11,989 bases of DNA from JBGTKH01 sp041744735 (GTDB taxonomy: Bacteria > Planctomycetota > Planctomycetia > Pirellulales > Pirellulaceae): contig JBGTKH010000052.1 of assembly GCA_041744735.1 (NCBI GenBank), positions 1 to 11,989 of the forward strand, written 5' to 3'. The translations under genes were made by a program, and so were the position numbers. Shown piece after piece: positions 6,862-11,989 of the stretch. Every line of letters starts with the position of its first letter. The stretch's first letter is position 1. The notes beneath the pieces are model-generated. The model had not been told where the DNA came from and did no database searches. It saw only the letters and a program-made list of their open reading frames with translations.

Positions 6862-7527
6862 ATGTTCGGCATTGGCAGAGACGAAAAGTACCAATCCGGC
6901 GAACCACAGCAGCCGCACGACTTCGGCTCCGAGGTGATCATCAGCCCCGACGCGCGACGCGGCGATCGCATTCCGCCCGGCCAGTCGCGCACGCGCAAGT
7001 GGCCCGTGCTCGACGCCGGTGGGACACCACGCATTTCGCTGGAGCGCTGGCAACTGAAGATCTTCGGGCTCGTCGAAACGCCGCTGTCGTTCACGCTGGA
7101 AGAGTTCAATGCCTTACCTCGCGTGAAGGTCTTCGCCGACTTTCATTGTGTCACGCGCTGGTCGCGGTTGGGCAACGTGTGGGAAGGTGTCTCGACGCGC
7201 GAGTTGCTCGGCCGCGCCGGCGTGAAGCCAGTGGCGAAGTTCGTGGTCCTGCACGCTTACGACAACGGCTGGACCACGAACCTGCCGCTGGCCGATTTCC
7301 TGGCCGAAGATGCGTTGTTGACCGACATGCACGACGGCCAGCCGCTGCCGCCCGATCACGGCGGCCCGATCCGCGCGATGGTCCCGCAACTTTACGCCTG
7401 GAAGAGCGCCAAGTGGATTTGCGGCATCGAGCTGTCAGCCGTCGACAAACCCGGCTACTGGGAGCGCGGCGGCTATCACAACCACGGCGACCCATGGACG
7501 GAAAGCAGGTTCCAGGGTGATATGTAG
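6862..7527 (+). CDS. Sulfite oxidase-like molybdopterin-dependent oxidoreductase
   Basis: 221 residues with the sulfite oxidase/YedY-type molybdopterin fold. Visible markers: FGLVETPLSFTLEEFNALP (68-86); DFHCVTRWSRLGNVWEGVS (93-111), where Cys96 is the expected molybdenum ligand; HAYDNGWTTNLPLADFLAED (131-150); GPIRAMVPQLYAWKSAKWI (168-186); and YWERGGYHNHGDPW (199-212), typical of the small single-domain group. There is no signal peptide, haem or dimerisation domain, so it is probably a cytoplasmic catalytic subunit. The substrate and electron partner are unknown; 'sulfite oxidase' is a family label. The ATG at 6862 has AGGTG five bases upstream and starts MFGIGRDEKYQ. A longer in-frame start at 6787 adds 25 residues without family similarity. 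The gene is divergent from the PSD1 operon and convergent with the kinase, whose stop lies three bases beyond its own. Confidence 0.9.
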   Translation: MFGIGRDEKYQSGEPQQPHDFGSEVIISPDARRGDRIPPGQSRTRKWPVLDAGGTPRISLERWQLKIFGLVETPLSFTLEEFNALPRVKVFADFHCVTRWSRLGNVWEGVSTRELLGRAGVKPVAKFVVLHAYDNGWTTNLPLADFLAEDALLTDMHDGQPLPPDHGGPIRAMVPQLYAWKSAKWICGIELSAVDKPGYWERGGYHNHGDPWTESRFQGDM

Positions 7528-7530
7528 CCT

Positions 7531-10500
7531 TTACGTGTGAGAGCTTGAATTGCCATCGAACTCTTCAAGCAGACGCTGTAACTCGGCGGGTTCCGCTGGC
7601 TTGACTAAGTGGTGGTCGAACCCCGCTTCTTTCGTCCGCTGCTTATCTTCGTTTTTTCCCCAGCCGGTTAAAGCAATCAGCTTCACTTTTTGGCCCCACG
7701 CTTGTTGTCGGATATAGTGGGCCGCTTCGTAGCCGTTCATCTTCGGCATACCCAGATCCATCAGAACAACGTCGGGTAGAAACTCGGCCGCCATCTTAAC
7801 GCCCTCTTCTCCATCGCTGGCGATGCGCACGTCGTTGCCCAGCATCTTTACGACAATGCCCAACATGTCCGCTGCCGCCCGGTTGTCGTCCACAACCAGC
7901 ACTTTGCGTTTGCTTGCGGTGGCAGGCGGTTCGACCGACGGAACCTTTCGGGCCTGTTGCACCGGCAGGTCGACAAGGATTGGCAACCGGACTCGAAACT
8001 CACTTCCCTGGTCGTTGCCCTCACTGTGAACTTCGATGCTGCCGTTGTGCATCTCGACCAGTGACTTAACCAACGTCAGTCCAATTCCCAGGCCGGTGTA
8101 TCCTTTTTCCAACGGCCGTTCGATTTGGGCGAACATCTCGAAGATCCGGTCCAGCATGTCGGCGGGAATGCCGATGCCCGTGTCCTTGACGGTCAGCACC
8201 ACGTCACTGCCTTGGCATTCTGCTGTTAGCCAAATGCGACCTTGCTCCGGCGTGTATTTGGCGGCGTTGTTGAGTAAGTTCGACAATACCTGTGCCAGTC
8301 GGTGCGGGTCCGCATTCAAATTACACGATTCATTAGGCATGGCGACGGTCAGTTCGTGGCCCAACTCATCAATAAATGGGCGCGATGCTTCGACAGCGTT
8401 GCGCACCACTTCGGACAATTTCACTCGACACTTTCGCAATTCGAGTTTGCCTCGTGTAATGCGGGATACATCGAGCAAGTCATCGACGAGAGTAATCAAT
8501 TGTTGTGTTTGTCGTTCAATGGTACTGCGGACTTCTTCCACGACTGCCGGGTCGTCCTTGACCATCTTCATGACTTCCAGTCCAGTGCGAATCGGGGCCA
8601 GAGGGTTCCGCAGTTCGTGGGCCAGTGTGGCCAGAAACTCGTCCTTTCGACGATCGGCATCCCGAAGTTCGCGGTAAAGTTGCGCATTTTCGATGGCGAT
8701 CGCGGAACGCCGGGATAATTCCTCGGCGAATTCAAGATCGGATGCCGTGTACGGCCGGCCCGATTCTGCTGTCGCGAACGTGATAACCCCTTGCACCTTG
8801 CCCCGCACCTTGAGCGGGACGCACATATACGATTTCAAGCCCAACTCGCGCAGCATGCCAAGATGGACCTCGTCCGTCGCCACCTGGACAAATAGCGAAT
8901 CAGGGATTTCAGACATCAACTCGGACTTGCCCGTGCACAGCACATGGTAAGCGCCGTGCGGCGCGTCTTGCTTGGCGGGGTAGCGTTCGTCCAATTCTTG
9001 CGCAAGTCGGACCTGCGCTTGATCCAGATGGGCAACCGCTAACCGTCGCAGTGTGCCATCGGGCTCGGCCATGTCCACGGCACACCAGTCGGCGAAGTCG
9101 GGCACGGCCAGTGATGCGACTTTCTGCAAAGTGCTTTGGTAATCCACGACTGCGGCGAGGGCGGCGCTGGCGTCGGCCAAGAACCGCAACGAGTTCTCCA
9201 ATCGCTTGCGATCCGTAATGTCTACGGAGATTCCGATAATCGCGTTAACGCGGCCGTACTCGTCAAAAAACGGCGTGTCCGTGACGAAGGCAGGGAACGT
9301 CGTTCCATTCCGCCGTCGAACGAGGAATTCGCCGGACCAATTCTGGCCGGAATTGAGTCGCTGCATGACTTCGGCGGCTTGAAGCTTCGACTCGGGAGCA
9401 GCCAAGGTCTCGATGACGTTCTGCCCAAGCGCTTCGTCCCTGCTCCAGCCATAGAGACTTTCCGCGAAGCAATTCCAGTAAATGATCGTGCCATCGGGTT
9501 TGGTGACGATCACCGCTTGGCCAACGGTGTCGAGCAAACGGGCCTGAAATCGCACCTCCTGTTCGCTCTGGCGGACCTGCGCCTCGGCCGTTTTCCGTTC
9601 GATAAACTGAGCGACATTTCCCGCCATCGTTGCCATCATTTCCAAGAGGTCGGCGTCGGGTTCACGGATGCGCTTGGTGAAAAACTCGATCACGCCGAGC
9701 GTTCGATCACCGACAATGACGGGGCAGGCGAAGGCACTATGCAGTCCGTCCTTGGCGGCAGACGCGGCTCTTGAAAACCTCGCATCCAGCGCCGCGTCGA
9801 GGATCCAGGCGGGTTTGCCTTGGGCCCACACGTCACCGAGAAGACCTTCTCCTTTGGCAAACGAGAAATTGTGACTGGCCGTTATCAATTCCGTTACCGG
9901 CACTTCTGGCCCGCGCCATTCTTGCCGGCAGACGAGCGACTTCTTTTCGTCGTTCAGGGTCCAATAAAAACCCACGTCCCAGCCCAGGCACTCGCAGACC
10001 GCCCCCAAAGCGCCGTTGACACCATCCTGCACATTCGTCGCTTGACTCAGTGCTTGGGTGACAGCCAGCCGGGCATTGCGGTGCTGTTCTGCCTTTTTTT
10101 GTTCCGTGATATCCCGCAAGTATGCAGTGAATATGGGTGGACCTTCGGTCGGAATCCGCGTGATGGCCACCTCGACGGGGAACTCTGTTCCGTCGACACG
10201 CATGGCCGACAATTCGATCCGCTTGCCAAGCATCGGGCCTTCACCGCTGACGAGATAATGCGCCAAACCGTTGCGATGTTGCTCCCGGTGCGCTGGCGGA
10301 ATGATGAAATCCGCGAGATTCTGTCCGAGCACATCCTTGCGCTGGTAGCCAAACGTCCGCTCCGCGGCCGGATTAAACTCAATCACCTTGCCTTCGTGGT
10401 CCATCGTAATGATGGAATCCAGAGCCGACTCCAGGATGGCACTCTTGCGGGCTACGCTTGCGCGAACTTCTCGTTCTGCCCGACGATGTTCGGTCACGTC

Positions 10501-11421
10501 CCGAAAGATGAGTACAACGCCGATGATTTCTCCCGCCGCATCTCGAATCGGAGCGGCCGAGTCATCGATGGGCCGCTCCACCCCGTCTTTAGCAATCAGG
10601 ATCGTGTGGTTTCCCAATCCAACGATGCCCCGCTGCTGCAACGCCTTCGCGACGGGATTCGCGACCGGCTGCCGAGTCAGTTCATTGAAGATGGCGAAAA
10701 CCGATTCCAGTGGCCGACCTTCGGCGTCACTCTGAGTCCAGCCGGTCAATTCCTCGGCGACCCGATTGAGGAACATGATTCGCCCCTCGGTATCCGTTGC
10801 GATCACCGCATCGCCGATACTGGTGAGCGTTGTCTGCAACCATTCCCCCTGCTCGCGAAGTCGGTCCTGCGCTGCCCGCAGCAATTCCCGCTCGTCGTGC
10901 AAGAGGCGTGATTGTTGCCGCAGAACTTCCTCGGAGTGATGATGCTGCAATACCACCGCCGCTTGATTGGAAGCAACTTGGAGCAGAAGTTTGTCGGTCG
11001 GGCTGGGAAAGTCAGACTGCGGAGAGCAAGCGACCAATACCCCGCTATCGCCTTCATACCCGATCGGAATCATTGCCAACCGAACGTCGCCATCGCCAAA
11101 GGGATTGGGGATTACCGAAGTAAAGTCGGGGTACCTTTTCGTTAGCAGTGATTCGAGAGCCGTTCCGATCTGTTGCGGATCGGGCGCTGCTGCCAGAGAT
11201 GGCGATGTCAGGGCCGCCTCGCAAAAGCCCTCACCGGACAGCGTCTTGACGCGGGCATAGACATAATCCACGTGAGGTAGACTGCGCAACAGCACTTCGA
11301 CCAGACTTTCAGCAATGCCTTGCGGCTTGGTGTGCCCCCAGGCCGCCGACAAGACGGACAGCGCCGCCAATTCGCGTACACACCGTCTGAGGCTGCGGAT
11401 TTCCTCCGTTGTTTGCTCCAT
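7531..11421 (-). CDS. Hybrid sensor histidine kinase with GAF, PAS and receiver domains
   Basis: 1296 residues, no membrane segment, so a soluble sensor. Approximate order: GAF-like 25-165; linker helix; PAS 192-312 (DAVIATDTEGRIMFLN, ending FRDVTEHRRAE); PAS 325-440 (SIITMDHEGKVIEFNPAAER, ending YLRDITEQKKAE); GAF 450-610; PAS 622-738 (AVIVTKPDGTIIYWN, ending VDITDRKRLE); GAF 745-912; HisKA with the phosphorylation site His935 in LAHELRNPLAP; HATPase with N box NLLNNAAKYT (1048-1057), G1 DTGIGIP (1080-1086) and G2 TGLGIGL (1109-1115); REC 1172-1287 with acidic pair DD 1178-1179, phosphoacceptor Asp1222 in VLMDLGMPKMNG, Thr1252 and Lys1274. All catalytic residues look intact. The final output partner is not visible. 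The ATG at 11421 has only a weak AAGAG upstream. The same frame stays open and coding-like further upstream (GSVLKQTAVAHEVIEHFGQE) towards the MEDS domain, so this may be the remnant of a longer MEDS-kinase fusion. A TTG at 11430 is the other start. Confidence 0.9.
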   Translation of the reverse strand: MEQTTEEIRSLRRCVRELAALSVLSAAWGHTKPQGIAESLVEVLLRSLPHVDYVYARVKTLSGEGFCEAALTSPSLAAAPDPQQIGTALESLLTKRYPDFTSVIPNPFGDGDVRLAMIPIGYEGDSGVLVACSPQSDFPSPTDKLLLQVASNQAAVVLQHHHSEEVLRQQSRLLHDERELLRAAQDRLREQGEWLQTTLTSIGDAVIATDTEGRIMFLNRVAEELTGWTQSDAEGRPLESVFAIFNELTRQPVANPVAKALQQRGIVGLGNHTILIAKDGVERPIDDSAAPIRDAAGEIIGVVLIFRDVTEHRRAEREVRASVARKSAILESALDSIITMDHEGKVIEFNPAAERTFGYQRKDVLGQNLADFIIPPAHREQHRNGLAHYLVSGEGPMLGKRIELSAMRVDGTEFPVEVAITRIPTEGPPIFTAYLRDITEQKKAEQHRNARLAVTQALSQATNVQDGVNGALGAVCECLGWDVGFYWTLNDEKKSLVCRQEWRGPEVPVTELITASHNFSFAKGEGLLGDVWAQGKPAWILDAALDARFSRAASAAKDGLHSAFACPVIVGDRTLGVIEFFTKRIREPDADLLEMMATMAGNVAQFIERKTAEAQVRQSEQEVRFQARLLDTVGQAVIVTKPDGTIIYWNCFAESLYGWSRDEALGQNVIETLAAPESKLQAAEVMQRLNSGQNWSGEFLVRRRNGTTFPAFVTDTPFFDEYGRVNAIIGISVDITDRKRLENSLRFLADASAALAAVVDYQSTLQKVASLAVPDFADWCAVDMAEPDGTLRRLAVAHLDQAQVRLAQELDERYPAKQDAPHGAYHVLCTGKSELMSEIPDSLFVQVATDEVHLGMLRELGLKSYMCVPLKVRGKVQGVITFATAESGRPYTASDLEFAEELSRRSAIAIENAQLYRELRDADRRKDEFLATLAHELRNPLAPIRTGLEVMKMVKDDPAVVEEVRSTIERQTQQLITLVDDLLDVSRITRGKLELRKCRVKLSEVVRNAVEASRPFIDELGHELTVAMPNESCNLNADPHRLAQVLSNLLNNAAKYTPEQGRIWLTAECQGSDVVLTVKDTGIGIPADMLDRIFEMFAQIERPLEKGYTGLGIGLTLVKSLVEMHNGSIEVHSEGNDQGSEFRVRLPILVDLPVQQARKVPSVEPPATASKRKVLVVDDNRAAADMLGIVVKMLGNDVRIASDGEEGVKMAAEFLPDVVLMDLGMPKMNGYEAAHYIRQQAWGQKVKLIALTGWGKNEDKQRTKEAGFDHHLVKPAEPAELQRLLEEFDGNSSSHT

Positions 11422-11489
11422 CAGTTGCAACTCTTGTCCGAAATGCTCGATAACTTCATGGGCAACTGCTGTCTGCTTAAGGACGCTTC

Positions 11490-11989
11490 CTATGCTCTGC
11501 GCCGTCGCAACTCTTCCAAGAATTCATGCGGCGGCACGAAGAAGGGATTCTCTTGCAAAATGCCTCCGATGATGACCATCGGGTGCGTGCGCATGATGTC
11601 TACGACAATCTCGGCTCCAAACTGGAGCAAATCGTACGTTCAGCAAACGGCGTCGTCGTAGCGGGGCAAAATGAAGTTCAGTCGAGTTTCGTACTCCACG
11701 ATGTCATTGACGCCGGGGCGGTCTTCCAATGCCCATTCCATATTGGCAACCAGCCGCGTTAACGGATACCCCTGTGTCTTGCCCCCTTGCAGCACCTCTT
11801 CGATCAGAGCGAGCATCTTATTCTGGTCAAAGTGCCCTTCCCGCAGGTAGGCGTTCTCCCAGGGATGAATCTCCAGTTGTCCCTTCGCCTCGACTTCGGC
11901 GACGCGGATGCCCGCTTTCGCCAGCCGCTCCCGATGATCGGGGCGGTGACTATCCTTAACAATGTGGAATCCCTTGTGGCCTTGATCGA
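11490..11989 (-). pseudogene. MEDS sensory domain, partial, interrupted by an in-frame TGA
   Basis: The minus strand from the right edge reads 115 codons of MEDS (methanogen/methylotroph DcmR sensory) domain: GHKGFHIVKD, LAKAGIRVAEVEAKGQLEI, HPWENAYLREGHFDQNKMLA, LVANMEWALEDRPGVNDIVE, YETRLNFILPRYDDAVC. A TGA follows at 11642-11640, then 49 more codons in the same frame: TYDLLQFGAEIVVDIMRTHP, MVIIGGILQENPFFVPPHEF, LEELRRRRA, stop TAG at 11492-11490. Both halves are fully conserved. In homologues as I know them the junction reads YDDPV(I/V)CTYDL, so the TGA occupies the conserved Cys position exactly, one base away from a Cys codon. MEDS domains are thought to sense small organic compounds and often lie at the N-terminus of histidine kinases. 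The frame differs from that of the kinase downstream. It may be a decayed gene, a sequence error, or a selenocysteine-containing domain; the start is outside the window. Confidence 0.75.

Noticed and set aside
11480..11535. Programmed ribosomal frameshift joining MEDS and kinase
   Set aside because: A -1 shift would join the frames, but there is no slippery X XXY YYZ heptamer before the stop, so I favour a mutation or separate genes.
1..11989. CRISPR arrays, tRNA or rRNA genes, complete insertion sequences, prophage genes
   Set aside because: I found no regularly spaced repeats, no cloverleaf or rRNA-like sequence, and no transposase or phage protein motifs.

Overview
The window reads as chromosomal DNA of a planctomycete, probably related to Pirellula or Rhodopirellula. 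The evidence is a PSCyt1/PSCyt2/PSD1 (DUF1549/DUF1553) cytochrome protein with a DUF1501 partner, a Uma2-family gene, a pseudopilin-like GspK protein carrying an EF-hand loop, and a very large multi-PAS/GAF hybrid kinase. This assignment is by protein family only.

Layout. (1) Bases 1-1634, minus strand: the 5' and middle part of a gspK-like gene; its 3' end lies beyond the left edge. (2) Bases 1635-1988: non-coding, holding a 45-base double-hairpin repeat (copy A) at the gspK 5' end and a perfect 28-bp inverted repeat just after the DUF1501 stop. (3) Bases 1989-6450, minus strand: a tight operon PSD1 - Uma2 - DUF1501. The common planctomycete PSD1/DUF1501 pair is separated here by a Uma2 gene whose ends touch or overlap both neighbours. 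A plausible promoter (TTGACC-18-TACAAT) precedes it, and the gene most likely begins at a GTG after GGAGGA. (4) Bases 6451-6861: divergent intergenic region with that promoter and a second copy (B) of the double-hairpin repeat, enclosed by an extra 12-bp inverted repeat. (5) Bases 6862-7527, plus strand: a small molybdopterin-dependent sulfite-oxidase-like protein. (6) Bases 7531-11421, minus strand: a 1296-residue soluble hybrid histidine kinase, GAF-PAS-PAS-GAF-PAS-GAF-HisKA-HATPase-REC. (7) Bases 11490-11989, minus strand: a MEDS sensory domain cut by the right edge. It has an in-frame TGA exactly where the family has a conserved Cys, and it ends in a different frame from the kinase.

Working together: PSD1 and DUF1501 are exported proteins (Sec-type and Tat-type signals) that usually travel as a pair. 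The MEDS domain and kinase look like one sensory protein or a two-gene unit, with MEDS as input and the kinase as signalling core, now interrupted. Most worth checking: the TGA-for-Cys in MEDS with a hairpin just downstream (nonsense mutation, sequence error or selenocysteine), the apparent split of MEDS from the kinase, and the two repeat copies, whose differences are all compensatory within the predicted stems.
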